Of a stretch of DNA of 64,000 bases, positions 33,731-45,352 are shown one piece after another; the first letter of the stretch is position 1, and every line of letters begins with the position of its first letter. The translations under genes were made by a program, and so were the position numbers. The notes beneath the pieces are model-generated. The model ran no database searches. It was not told the DNA's origin and worked only from the letters and a program-made list of their open reading frames with translations. Origin of the DNA: Moniliophthora roreri (taxonomy: Eukaryota; Basidiomycota; Agaricomycetes; Agaricales; Marasmiaceae); assembly GCA_001466705.2 (NCBI GenBank), contig LATX02000211.1:186001-250000 (forward strand), read 5' to 3'.

Positions 33731-35432
33731 ATGTCTTCTGCAAAGATTTCATCCTCGCAGGTGTGTATACGTATTCAATTCACAGCCATTAATCATACTG
33801 ACGCCATAATCGAAGATTTTGCTCAAGTTGCCTCCGGTGCAGCTGTGCATCCAATGTCAACACTCCTACCCGTCAGCATCTCCTATCATTCGAAAAGCAG
33901 GGCAGTACCTGCAGGAAAATCCGGCAAATCATGTTCCTCTCGACCACGAAAAGCCATATCTCAAAGAAGCCATGCAGGAAACCCTCGCGGAAATCGAACA
34001 ATGTAACAGCGAGCTTGGAAGGTTGGGGGAGATTGTTCGTCAGTTGGAGGAGCGACGCGAGTGCCTTGTGGAGGTCGCAAACAGGCTGAATGGGATGGTC
34101 AAGACAACGATCCGTCAGCTTCCACCAGAGCTCTTGTCTCGCATCTTCTTCATGGCTCGAGACGAGGGAAACAAAGGATGGTTGACTTGTCGTGTACCTC
34201 TGACTCTGAACCACGTCTGCAGTCGCTGGAGGGCACTCGTTCATTCTGAACCAGGCCTGTGGTGTATCATTGACGTCAAATTTCGCGTGGAGGACGACCA
34301 GGATTCCGCTGATAGGCTTCTCGAGTTCACAAAGTTCTGCTTGGAAAAATCCCAACCCAAGCCAATCAACGTCACCATCAAAACACCTGAAGACTTGTAT
34401 GACTCTGACGATGATAGCGAAGTTGATGACCACTACCTCTACTGGGCGGTGTGGACTGTGTTGTTGGCGAATTGCAGTCGATGGAAAGTCGCAGACTTAG
34501 TGTTGCGGTATGACGACCAAATGGCATTCGCAGAATTAGCAGAGGGTAGGATGGACTTTCCTATCCTGGAGAGCCTGAACATGTGCTTCCGAGACGGGGT
34601 GGGGAGCATTGAGACCATCATCTCAGTACCGCGCGTCTCTCACATGTGCCTGGTCAGAACGGAGGATGGATGCATCAAGCCAGTAAATCTGGATGGATTA
34701 ACTCAGCTGACGATGGAGGACTACCATATAGACGATCTTTTATGCGCTCTCCAGGACTCCCCTAACCTATCCAATGTGGAGCTCAAGGGCTTCACAGCTA
34801 GGCATCGTCAGTCGTTCAATCTTCCCGTAACCTCACAGATGAAGAGCCTCCAAGTAGAACTACACTCTAATGGGGGCGACATCTTCGAACAGCTGACACT
34901 GCCCTCAGTTACTATGCTCGAAGTTACGGACCCTCCCCGGGGCCGTTTTTGGACACCGCACCGTGATAATCCCCAACTTTGTCAATTTGTTTCACGTTCT
35001 CGACCTCCTATCACACACCTTCTACTGTCCACCGTTACACTTCCGCACGAGGAAATCATGGGTACGTTGGCCCTATTACCGACAATCACGCACCTCGGGC
35101 TTGAAGATGGATTTCGAAAGTGGGCTCCGGTTATCATGAAAGAGTTTTTGCGGCACATGACTATTGGACGCGACTTCACCGATAGTATTCTTCTACCCAA
35201 TCTGACGGACCTTCGTCTACATTTTGGAACTCAGTTTGAAAATCGAACGCCATCTGTATTGGACATGGTCGAATCACGGTGTTATGGAGCAGTGCATGGA
35301 CTGAGGCAAAAATTGGTGGTTCTTCGCCTGACGTTGTGGGGAGAAAGCGAAGCCTCGGAGATTCTGGTTGGGAATCGTATTGATGTCTTTCGAAAGGACG
35401 GTCTAGATGTGGAAGTTGAATTTCGTTTCTGA
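33731..35432 (+). CDS. F-box-like protein 1 (agaric F-box family), two exons
   Basis: Exon 1 is 33731-33760 (MSSAKISSSQ), intron 33761-33827 (GTGTGT...CAAG), exon 2 33828-35432, giving 544 aa. The N-terminal region has YLQENPANHVPLDHEKPYL and a coiled coil (about residues 55-95, ELGRLGEIVRQLEERRECL). The F-box follows (about 100-145): RQLPPELLSRIFFMARDEG ... PLTLNHVCSRWRALVHSEPG LW. The remainder is an irregular leucine-rich solenoid-like C-terminus. F-box proteins bind Skp1 and present substrates to SCF ubiquitin ligases; the substrate is unknown. Opens on a shared promoter type with the genes at 46837, 49056 and 54358. Confidence 0.85.
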
Positions 35433-38400
35433 TAGGTTCGGACTACCCATGTATCATATAGCATCGAGTACACAAACTTAGTTGTCGCATCCAACCTATA
35501 CCGTTCACTCTTACTCAAGTCGAAGGAAGCTTTGAATGTGAAGTTGGCTCGGGAATCTTCAATATTGCCGGCACAAAAGACAAGTCCGCAGATGAGACAC
35601 TGTTGGTCTAAGCAACAGGAATGGTACCGGTGAGCTCGAACGACGGAAATTACATCTTCGCGGTGCTTCGTGACTCGTCGAACTGAGAATCTTGAAAATC
35701 TATGACTCGACGAGTCCATATGCATTCAGACACGATGGAAATGCCCATTTATAGCGCCACGTCCATCTCTAGGCCCAATCTGGAATCTTTCAAGAAATAG
35801 TACGCGACTACTGGGACTCATATGAACATACACATCAGGAAAACGGTCAGCTTTGCTTTTGATGCTTGGAAGGCAAAAAATAGCTTAACAAGCCAAAAAA
35901 GCAGATTTTTTCCTTAGAAAGATAATAGTGCTTAATCGTGAATCTCATTTTGCTTAGACTACTGTAATACTGCTTAGCTTACAGTGCTTTCGCTGGGGCG
36001 ACTTGATCGCTGCACATACTGAATCGGTACTGAATCACGCTTCTAATCCAGGCATCTACCACTCGCTCCTCAATTTGCCTCCGACCATCAATACAAGGGA
36101 ACTATCGCGATGGCTGTGGTGACCGGTGTAACCGCTGTATGAGTTCTTCTAGTAGTCAAAAATTAGCCTCATAGGTCAGAACGGCAGACTGAGCTCTACA
36201 TACCACTTGGAAGACAGCCCAGCCATTATGTACACTCTTAATCATGACCAAACACTGTATCAATGACAAGTATGAATCAGGCCTGAGGAGGTAAATGGCG
36301 AGATGAAGAGTTTTCGTACCTTGAGCCGGCTTTATCCTTCTGAAGTGCCTCGTCTCCGGGGTATCCGATATTCGGAGTTAATACATGCTAATATTACTTG
36401 ATCCTACTAACATGAATAAGTAGGGAGGTCCTGGTAAGTGAAGCAGGGCTCGTACCTTTCATCCACGTTCAACCCATTGATATCACTCCTCCCGTGCCGG
36501 AAACCATCTACACTTCGTCTTCTTCTTGACCAGTTTCATCCGAGAGACGGTAATAGGAAGTACGGGACCTCAGCAATAAATGAGATACTACTTCATGGAT
36601 AAATCAGGAGCGGACTTACCAACTCTGACTGGGTGGATGATGGCAGTCAGGAAAAAAACCTTGTTCGTGAGAAAAAGCTGACCCCAAAAAAATGACCCAC
36701 CCCCGCTACTCTGGTCCTTGATTCCGATTCCGAATCCGAACTTCACCCTTTCGTTCTGACTCCCGGACTCAAAGTCTAGCAGCACTCAACCGTGCAGCCC
36801 TGTTTCTCTTTTATACTTTTTTTCCCTTTTCTTATTTTCTATCTTTTCTGGTCTGAGAAGGTTAGATTGTAAGGAAAAATAGCCCGGTGTAAGCGAAAGC
36901 GTCAGGCAAAAGAAAAAGCAGCCAGATATACTTTCTCATTTTTTCTCCCTTTTCTTATTTTCTATGTTTTCTGGTCTGAGAAAGTTAGATTGTAAGGAAA
37001 AATAGCCCGGTGTAAGCGAAAGCGTCAGGCAAAAGGAAAAGCAGCCGGAAATAAGCTGAAAGATCACGGATCTAAGCAAAAGCCGCCGTAAGCAGACTTG
37101 ACCGTTTTGCTGATGCAGAATGTCATATCAATCATATTAGAAGCGAAATCAACGAGGAATGTACCAAATCTATACCGACGTTGGAATGTACTTTGTCTGG
37201 ATGAATCTCTGGGTATAATTCTCTCCCCCTACAGTGCCATAAATCTAGACCCGTTCGAAGAGCCGCGCACTTCGAGCCGTGTTGGATATATTAGATAGGC
37301 GTCAGAAAAGGGTGGAACAAAGGCCTTCATGATGAAACTGACAGTACATGGCTAAAAGTAAGGTGTAAGAACGGCGAGTTCTCAAGAATGGAAGTGGCCT
37401 TGGTGCGTACCATGGAATCCGAGTATCATATTCTACTCTAACACATCCTGATCATTTGACCCGTCATCTGGGAGCATCTTGGAGCCGACGACAGCAAACA
37501 GGTCCGGATGAACGCTGTCACGGCCTTTCATGTGTGAAGGAGGACCTAATTGGAGAAGACGATCTGGGAGGCACAGGTACAAAGGAAAGAACGTCAGCAT
37601 GACGAAGCGCTGTGGGCAGAAATACGCTACCAAGTCGTGTTGATCTACCCTCGCTAATTGCTGTTTTTGTTGCGTTTCAGCCCCGCTGTTTTCTAGGTCA
37701 AACCCAAAGACGAACCAGCATACCCAGAAACGTCTTGATACTTCGGGAGCTGGAGAGAGCAGTGAGCACGTTGGGATCCAATGTTTTGGCATAAACGAGA
37801 CGTAATATCAGGGATATGCAGCGAAGCTCTCTGACAAAGAGATGATGGTAGTCGGTAATCAAGAGCACATCACCTAATCAAAGCGGACCTCGAATGCCAC
37901 GCGTTTCCTGCTTGCGACCGAACACAACCGAAACGTCGGCGACAGCAAAACCCGGAAAAAGCATGTCCTCCTTCCACCCGCATTCACATCTTCTTCCACC
38001 CAATCCAGGCTACCTTGTATCTTCACCCGCCAATTTTGGGTCAACACGTTTAATCATATTTCAGCCTTTCGAAATAGCAATTAACCTCCGGAGACGGACT
38101 TTTGAAAGGACATTACCGAGCCAAACTGTCAAGTTCCGAGTCAGGGAGAGCCAGGAACAGTCAAAGCAACATAGGCTCTCTTTCCCCACTTTCGAAGACC
38201 TCACAAAACCTAATCCTTCAGAGAAACCTGTCAGACAACATCTGGTGGTTCCTGTTCATGGTCTGGAATACAAGCGACTATGACTCAATTTAGCTGCACA
38301 GGTTCTTCTTGGAATGCGGGGCGCTCTGTACTAGTCAAGCTCGGGACAAGGAGAGCACTTGCCAATCTGCGACCCGAATTTATTTATTTCGTACACTGGA

Positions 38401-38603
38401 GCGGATACAACATTTTTACGGACAAGATACGTATCAAACCGGACTGGAAGGAAATGATACAAGCATAATCAGCGGTAGCCATTGACTATGGACACGGTGA
38501 CAAGCACGGATGTCGGACTCTTGTTATACTCCATCTATGATTCATGCTCAAGTCAGCGAGATCATTCGAGACATACGAAAAGGAACTACGCACAATTTAA
38601 TCA
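35433..38603. other. Long intergenic stretch, no recognisable gene
   Basis: About 3.2 kb. A minus-strand open stretch at 37792-37433 (ends GRDSVHPDLFAVVGSKMLPD) and short plus-strand stretches at 37894-38468 have no motif I can name. There is a two-copy tandem repeat at 36824-37048. Repeated GCTTAG/CAAAAGC words occur at 35880-35990 and 36890-37090. Confidence 0.35.
36824..37048. repeat. Tandem repeat, 123-bp period, about 1.8 copies
   Basis: The unit begins CCCTTTTCTTATTTTCTAT at 36824 and again at 36947. The two copies share ...GTCTGAGAA(G/A)GTTAG...AGCCCGGTGTAAGCGAAAG with only a few differences. The function is unknown. Confidence 0.8.
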
Positions 38604-39395
38604 TTAGTATGGATCCTTGAAACCCTTGGTGACCTCAAACTTGAGTCCAAGAATGTCACAGTGGTAATGCGCCACGGTGCTGTTCACGAGGCCCCACCAA
38701 TCCGACTCGGTCCTAATATCCGCTTCCAAATAGATGGTGCTCACAAAGCTCAAGAATGTGTCCGATTTGTTGGGGTGCGGGGATGAAAATGTGATCCTAT
38801 ATTCCCAAGACGTATTGGTACCTTCGCTCGACGATGAGAAATCTGCGAATCCGCTTTCGCTTGCCCATTTCAGGTTGGTGAATGCATTATCCACGATGCC
38901 GTATATCGCGTTGGGATCGATGGATACCCCCACGACTTGGGTAATAAAGTAGACGATATAGTCGACAATATCGGAAACGGGTCTTGGGACGTCACGACTA
39001 AGGACTGCGCCGCTGTTATGACTAGGTTTGTCACTGGAGCCCTTGATTAACTGCCCTCCTTCTCGTCGCACTAGGTTCGTACTGTCATCGGGATAAATGA
39101 GAACAAGGTCATTTCCCTTGTAGTCCATGACAGCTTGCAGGAAACCGTCCCAATCAAACCACTTGGGGTCCTGGTTGACTCGAAGGTAGTGTCCAGCAAA
39201 TTTCGAGAGTTGCACCTCAGTTGGGTAAAGATCTGCGTTTACTTTCGATAGTGCGTCAAAGACACTATTCCCTGAAATGGTGGTCAGTCCGAAGAAATGG
39301 GTCAAGAGTCTATGAATTGGCTTACCTTCAACGCGAAGAGTCCCTCTGGTCATTGTTTCTTGTTCATCGTGTACTTTGCTAGAGCCGCCCGACAT
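38604..39395 (-). CDS. Cyt-like (volvatoxin-type) pore-forming toxin family protein, two exons
   Basis: Exon 1 39395-39326, intron 39325-39272 (GTAAGC...TTTCAG, 54 bp), exon 2 39271-38604, giving 245 aa. The intron keeps the frame if retained, but its splice sites are perfect. The overall fold pattern matches the CytB delta-endotoxin family known in mushrooms as volvatoxin. Visible features are an amphipathic start near FAGHYLRVN, a long hydrophobic stretch IVDYIVYFITQVVGVSIDP (about residues 140-160), FSSSSEGTNTSWEYRI, a strand STIYLEADIRTESDWWGL, and a C-terminus with EVTKGFKDP. Length is typical of the family. No signal peptide is obvious. The role is inferred as membrane-lytic defence; an M15-equivalent start is an alternative. 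Confidence 0.78.
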   Translation of the reverse strand: MSGGSSKVHDEQETMTRGTLRVEGKPIHRLLTHFFGLTTISGNSVFDALSKVNADLYPTEVQLSKFAGHYLRVNQDPKWFDWDGFLQAVMDYKGNDLVLIYPDDSTNLVRREGGQLIKGSSDKPSHNSGAVLSRDVPRPVSDIVDYIVYFITQVVGVSIDPNAIYGIVDNAFTNLKWASESGFADFSSSSEGTNTSWEYRITFSSPHPNKSDTFLSFVSTIYLEADIRTESDWWGLVNSTVAHYHCDILGLKFEVTKGFKDPY

Positions 39396-39512
39396 CAGCC
39401 AGAGCTCAAAACTAGTGAGGAAGTCCCCTACTTGGATGACATGACGAAACGTTCAAAGGTGTCCTTGATTACTTGCTACTCGTCCTAATTATTTATGCTG
39501 TGGCGTAACCTG

Positions 39513-40677
39513 GAGCCTGAACATGACGCTATTGTAATGCTTTGCTATGCTTCTTCGGGAACTTCAGGCTGCATTAAACCTGTCTGGATTTGGGTCAACA
39601 TAATTTATTGACAGGAACGAGTTCGAAATCTGTGCTAAGACTGGCCACATAAAGGTGTCTCGTAGGACTGCGAACCGTACCGTATTACGGTTACGGCCGT
39701 ATAATTTGACGGGTTTTTACGGTGACGGGCGTACATATACGGCCCGTAAAACTTCACCTATGAAATGACTTACGGTTACGGTACGGGCAGTAATACAGGC
39801 GTAATACGGGTTACGGGTCAATGAACAGGATAGAACTTGAGAATAATTTTGTAGGTACATGATTATGAATGTAACTTATTGGCGAAGCTTCTTTTCGCAC
39901 TGTACTCGAGTGATATGTAGTCGCTTCTTGACCAACATCAGAATCCGAATGGTCTCCGGAGAAGTAGAAGTTGAAGCAAGGTGCAAGCCGAGTGCGATGG
40001 TGCAAACGCGAAACACGCCTCGTCATCATTAGCAAAGCAATTCAAGCCTAACAGGCATCAATCTCGATTCATTTTCGCTGTCTCAGATTCTTTGTTCAAC
40101 GTTCAATGTTCAACGTTCAACGTTCAACCTCTTATTTCATATTCGGGGCTGATACAGTTCTACCCAGCCATCTTTTGTTACCCGTATTACGCCCGTATAC
40201 GGCCGTCAACTTGACGGCTATTTACGGGCCTCCCCGTCCAGTACCCGTACCGTATGGGTGATCTCCCAAGTCTCTATACGGTTACGGTACGGGACCCGTC
40301 TTACGGTACCCGTCAACCGTACTATGTACGGTGACGGTTCGCAGCCCTAGTGTCTCGCCTTTGGCCCATCAATATTTTCGGAGTTTGATTGTCGCGGCTG
40401 ATCATTCCTCAATCGCACTGTACCCGGGACTCACGGATGATCATTCCCTCCAGTTTTTCGGTATCATCATATTCCCTCGCATCCTAAATATGTACCGAAG
40501 ATCACTACGGGCCGTTTCATGTGGTTTTGAGGGCGGAAGTCCATTGACAATGCTCGGGCCTTTGGCGAAGACCACCAGAAAACCGGCTGATGGACTCGGC
40601 CGGCAAGCTCCCGAACTTCAAGAAAATCGAATTCAGATGATCTGAACTCGTAACTTGGATCGTCACTGCACTACAGT
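39513..40677. repeat. Large direct repeat, copy 1 (partner 40679-41833)
   Basis: 1165 bp beginning GAGCCTGAACATGACGC and ending CACTGCACTACAGT, repeated almost exactly after the N at 40678. Differences are one extra T and an 11-12 bp deletion in the partner near 40976-40993, and the 55-base complement block. It is probably an assembly overlap, not a biological duplication. Confidence 0.9.
39663..40349. mobile_element. hAT-type MITE, 687 bp, with 8-bp target duplication
   Basis: Ends are TAGGACTGCGAACCGT (39663) and, reverse-complemented, TAGGGCTGCGAACCGT (to 40349). They are flanked by perfect GTGTCTCG duplications (39655-39662 and 40350-40357). Subterminal regions are packed with ACGG/CCGT words (TACGGTTACGGTACGGG and its complement), typical of hAT ends. 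The interior has a short tandem run of GTTCAACGTTCAA units (about 40092-40127). No transposase. Confidence 0.85.
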
Positions 40678-40678
40678 N
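40678..40678. other. Single N between two near-identical 1.16-kb copies
   Basis: The left copy ends ACTACAGT immediately before the N, and the right copy begins GAGCCTGA immediately after it. This is the pattern of two overlapping contig ends placed head to tail with a one-base gap. Confidence 0.9.
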
Positions 40679-41833
40679 GAGCCTGAACATGACGCTATTG
40701 TAATGCTTTGCTATGCTTCTTCGGGAACTTCAGGCTGCATTAAACCTGTCTGGATTTGGGTCAACATAATTTATTGACAGGAACGAGTTCGAAATCTGTG
40801 CTAAGACTGGCCACATAAAGGTGTCTCGTAGGACTGCGAACCGTACCGTATTACGGTTACGGCCGTATAATTTGACGGGTTTTTACGGTGACGGGCGTAC
40901 ATATACGGCCCGTAAAACTTCACCTATGAAATGACTTACGGTTACGGTACGGGCAGTAATACAGGCGTAATACGGGTTTACGGGTCAATGAATTGAGAAT
41001 AATTTTGTAGGTACATGATTATGAATGTAACTTATTGGCGAAGCTTCTTTTCGCACTGTACTCGAGTGATATGTAGTCGCTTCTTGACCAACATCAGAAT
41101 CCGAATGGTCTCCGGAGAAGTAGAAGTTGAAGCAAGGTGCAAGCCGAGTGCGATGGTGCAAACGCGAAACACGCCTCGTCATCATTAGCAAAGCAATTCA
41201 AGCCTAACAGGCATCAATCTCGATTCATTTTCGCTGTCTCAGATTCTTTGTTCAACGTTCAATGTTCAACGTTCAACGTTCAACCTCTTATTTCATATTC
41301 GGGGCTGATACAGTTCTACCCAGCCATCTTTTGTTACCCGTATTACGCCCGTATACGGCCGTCAACTTGACGGCTATTTACGGGCCTCCCCGTCCAGTAC
41401 CCGTACCGTATGGGTGATCTCCCAAGTCTCTATACGGTTACGGTACGGGACCCGAGAATGCCATGGGCAGTTGGCATGATACATGCCACTGCCAAGCGTC
41501 GGGATCACACTCGCCTTTGGCCCATCAATATTTTCGGAGTTTGATTGTCGCGGCTGATCATTCCTCAATCGCACTGTACCCGGGACTCACGGATGATCAT
41601 TCCCTCCAGTTTTTCGGTATCATCATATTCCCTCGCATCCTAAATATGTACCGAAGATCACTACGGGCCGTTTCATGTGGTTTTGAGGGCGGAAGTCCAT
41701 TGACAATGCTCGGGCCTTTGGCGAAGACCACCAGAAAACCGGCTGATGGACTCGGCCGGCAAGCTCCCGAACTTCAAGAAAATCGAATTCAGATGATCTG
41801 AACTCGTAACTTGGATCGTCACTGCACTACAGT
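40679..41833. repeat. Large direct repeat, copy 2, including a second copy of the hAT MITE (40829-41505)
   Basis: 1155 bp. The hAT MITE left end and its GTGTCTCG flank (40821-40828) are present. The right terminal repeat and right flank are absent as such because bases 41455-41509 are the unreversed complement of 40299-40353. Complementing those 55 bases in place recovers the MITE end and its target duplication. Confidence 0.9.
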
Positions 41834-42349
41834 AAGACCTAAAACTAATAGTCCCGAATTCTATTTGGGAGACTTACCGGTTTAATGTGGTGTAAAAATT
41901 ACTGGGCCATCCCACCCCATTTTACTTCAATACGCGTCTCGATATGGAGGTATTGCATACCGGCACTGGTATGTACTGCTAATTTGGGCCAGATAAAGTC
42001 ATGCAGACTGCCTTTCTCACTGTCCGATGGTCTCAAACATGTGGTAGGAGCTTGGTCAGAACTGGAGGAGTCAGAAGGAACGAGATCCCCACTTCTCACT
42101 TTTCACCTTTCTATTATTACCGGGTGGGTACGTTACAGCACTTTCCGAAAATAACGAGAGTCACCGAACGCTGCTTCAGTATGTGTGACGTCGCAATTAT
42201 TAGAGTGAACATCCCACTTTCACGATTTTACTATGATATCACTCTGAAAAAAGTTCTTTATTTTCAGGAAGCCGCTGTAAATTGCCTGCTACTTGCTAAT
42301 TACTTCCATTCCTTACCCGCTGTTTCCTCCATTCCGGAAAAATAAATGG
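41834..42349. other. Intergenic, nothing recognised
   Basis: About 0.5 kb with short open stretches on both strands, none with a motif. It begins where the second 1.16-kb copy ends and stops where the next repeated block starts. Confidence 0.3.
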
Positions 42350-43524
42350 GAATGCAAACTTTTTGTCTTGCCTGTTATTTCGTGAAGAAGCCTATCAATG
42401 TCATCAAATCCACCACTAGACCAATCATATAAAAAGTCATTCTCTTTCAATGTCTCAGAGAGGCCAGCCTAGCTACCTTTTTCATGGCAGTGACAGGCAA
42501 ATTCACTCTTCTGGAATGACGGTAGCTGCCCCTCAGGCAATAATGTTCTCGGCTTATTCCGAGTCTTTCTTGGAGTTCGGTAATTTGGCACGTAGTCTTT
42601 CAAGTGTCCATCTTCTGTGGTTGATCGCTATCCCGAGAGACTGCAGTAAGCCGAAAATGGTGTCAAAGTCTGGTGAATATACAAGATATATTGGATGGAG
42701 GAGGACGCGAGCTTTATTGGGAGAACTAGTGCGTGTGGCTAATTAGTGGCGCAAGACGGGGACCGGCAAGCCCCGACAATATTAATCCGATCAGATAGCG
42801 GCATTGTTGACCACGACTTCCACGTATTGCTGGTAGGTGCATCCATGTTACCTTGAACCACCGATGTTTGCTAAAAGTTACTTTCTGTTACCTACTTTTT
42901 GGGAATTACTGCGCTTCCTGTAAATAATGACAAAAACGTGTGAATCTTTTTGCCGCGCAGCACTCCCAAAAAGGAAGCCTCTCTTTTGACTTATGGCAGA
43001 CCAGACAACAGAGGATAGAGATAATTTCCTTTTTGAGATAGAATCCGTGCGTCTTCTTTTCAAAACGTTTTTGTCATTATTTACAGGAAGCGCAGTAACG
43101 TTACTTCTACCCGTTACTTCTACCCGTTACAATGAAATATATGGGCCTCACTGAACCAACGCTGTTGACCATCGACAAGACCAAACTTCTGACAATTCCA
43201 TGCGCGTGCTTCTCGGGAACTTGCCAAGCGGCAGGCTGTTTGGAAATTTAATCTTTCGACACCAGGATTCGTTTCCGCGCTCCACTACAGGAGGAGGAGC
43301 ATGTGGTCCCCGGCTCAAGCTATCTCCATCAATAACATTATTCGGGCACTGCTGCCTATAAAGCCTGCATATGCCTCGTTTGGATCCTTTTCATCAAACA
43401 GCCCATTCCTGAAGAACTCTTCTTCACCAAGTAACATCGCAACAAAGTTGCTGATTTCAACATGTCTGACAGTACGCGCTGTTATTCTACTGGTCAGAGT
43501 CCGTTCTAATGACAATGCCTAGCT
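42350..43524. repeat. Second large direct repeat, copy 1 (partner 43526-44700)
   Basis: 1175 bp beginning GAATGCAAACTTTTTG and ending ACAATGCCTAGCT, repeated with identical length after the N at 43525. All translated stretches I compared are identical in the two copies. No gene is recognised; it contains a MITE at 42909-43095. Confidence 0.9.
42909..43095. mobile_element. Tc1/mariner-like MITE, 187 bp, long inverted repeats
   Basis: The left end CTGCGCTTCCTGTAAATAAT and the right end are inverted repeats that match for about 30 bases (42909-42940 against 43064-43095). Both ends abut TA (42907-42908 and 43096-43097), the Tc1/mariner duplication. The interior of about 125 bp has no coding capacity. 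Confidence 0.75.
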
Positions 43525-43525
43525 N
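43525..43525. other. Single N between two 1175-bp copies
   Basis: AGCT precedes and GAATGCAAAC follows, the exact end and start of the repeated block. Same pattern as at 40678. Confidence 0.9.
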
Positions 43526-44700
43526 GAATGCAAACTTTTTGTCTTGCCTGTTATTTCGTGAAGAAGCCTATCAATGTCATCAAATCCACCACTAGACCAA
43601 TCATATAAAAAGTCATTCTCTTTCAATGTCTCAGAGAGGCCAGCCTAGCTACCTTTTTCATGGCAGTGACAGGCAAATTCACTCTTCTGGAATGACGGTA
43701 GCTGCCCCTCAGGCAATAATGTTCTCGGCTTATTCCGAGTCTTTCTTGGAGTTCGGTAATTTGGCACGTAGTCTTTCAAGTGTCCATCTTCTGTGGTTGA
43801 TCGCTATCCCGAGAGACTGCAGTAAGCCGAAAATGGTGTCAAAGTCTGGTGAATATACAAGATATATTGGATGGAGGAGGACGCGAGCTTTATTGGGAGA
43901 ACTAGTGCGTGTGGCTAATTAGTGGCGCAAGACGGGGACCGGCAAGCCCCGACAATATTAATCCGATCAGATAGCGGCATTGTTGACCACGACTTCCACG
44001 TATTGCTGGTAGGTGCATCCATGTTACCTTGAACCACCGATGTTTGCTAAAAGTTACTTTCTGTTACCTACTTTTTGGGAATTACTGCGCTTCCTGTAAA
44101 TAATGACAAAAACGTGTGAATCTTTTTGCCGCGCAGCACTCCCAAAAAGGAAGCCTCTCTTTTGACTTATGGCAGACCAGACAACAGAGGATAGAGATAA
44201 TTTCCTTTTTGAGATAGAATCCGTGCGTCTTCTTTTCAAAACGTTTTTGTCATTATTTACAGGAAGCGCAGTAACGTTACTTCTACCCGTTACTTCTACC
44301 CGTTACAATGAAATATATGGGCCTCACTGAACCAACGCTGTTGACCATCGACAAGACCAAACTTCTGACAATTCCATGCGCGTGCTTCTCGGGAACTTGC
44401 CAAGCGGCAGGCTGTTTGGAAATTTAATCTTTCGACACCAGGATTCGTTTCCGCGCTCCACTACAGGAGGAGGAGCATGTGGTCCCCGGCTCAAGCTATC
44501 TCCATCAATAACATTATTCGGGCACTGCTGCCTATAAAGCCTGCATATGCCTCGTTTGGATCCTTTTCATCAAACAGCCCATTCCTGAAGAACTCTTCTT
44601 CACCAAGTAACATCGCAACAAAGTTGCTGATTTCAACATGTCTGACAGTACGCGCTGTTATTCTACTGGTCAGAGTCCGTTCTAATGACAATGCCTAGCT
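43526..44700. repeat. Second large direct repeat, copy 2, with MITE copy at 44085-44271
   Basis: Offset 1176 from copy 1, same length. It contains the same mariner-like MITE. Its last bases run straight into the broken toxin paralogue, whose first ATG (44692) lies inside this block, so this copy is continuous with its right flank. Confidence 0.9.
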
Positions 44701-45352
44701 TCAACAACCTTCAACCAATTTTCCAAGCTGCCGCCACCCCTCGTGACGACCGCCGTTCAGGTCATGAATTTCGCGGGACACTACGTCGATCTCAAAGAGC
44801 CAAAGTCGTTCCAATGGGATAAGTTCTTGGACGGTATCAATAGCTACAAAGGCAAGCTCACTACGCTACATTTGACGGGGGCACATGCTGACTCTAGACT
44901 TAGGCGATGACTTTACGTTTGACAAATTCCAGAGCAATACCATCAACCAGCAGACATCAACGGTGTCTACGATGGTTGACAAGATCGTCGATTTCCTACG
45001 TGTTACCCTCAGTGTCGTGCTGACCAGTCAGGACATTGACGCGTTGAAGAAGAACGTCGAGACGACTTTCACAGGCTTGAAGGAGGCAAAGGACAATGGC
45101 TGGGCTGACTTTTCCAAGTCTAGCTCTTCCTCCAACACCTCCTGGCAGTACCGAGTGCTCTTTGCATTCCCCAATCCTGATCTCGAGGATTGGTTCTACA
45201 GTCTAGTGACTACCATCAAGCTGGAGGCGGACATTCATGATGAAGAAAGTTGGTGGGGCCTGCAGAGTAGCAGCTCGCACAACTTTTCAGCAGCCATTGA
45301 CGGAATGGAGCTCGTCGTTATGAAGGGCTTCAGGGACCCGATCAAGGCTTGA
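44692..45352 (+). pseudogene. Broken Cyt-like toxin family gene
   Basis: It is a paralogue of the gene at 38604-39395. The C-terminal part (44885-45352) is open and shares features in the same order: a hydrophobic segment IVDFLRVTLSVVLTSQDID, SSSSSNTSWQYRVLF, TIKLEADIHDEESWWGLQ, and VVMKGFRDP at the end. The N-terminal third is in other frames: the reading changes frame at about 44740 and again at about 44885, and no intron explains this. I therefore call it a pseudogene; sequencing error in one copy is the alternative. Confidence 0.7.

Noticed and set aside
36588..38468. Several open stretches of 60-130 codons as genes
   Set aside because: No motif, no coherent splicing and overlapping shadows on both strands.
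43070..43135. CRISPR-like short repeats (TACCCGTTACTTC)
   Set aside because: Two or three adjacent short direct repeats without spacers, in a eukaryotic context.
42350..44700. True tandem duplication with duplicated genes
   Set aside because: Equal 1175-bp copies meet at a single N, and no gene is recognisable; an assembly overlap is simpler.
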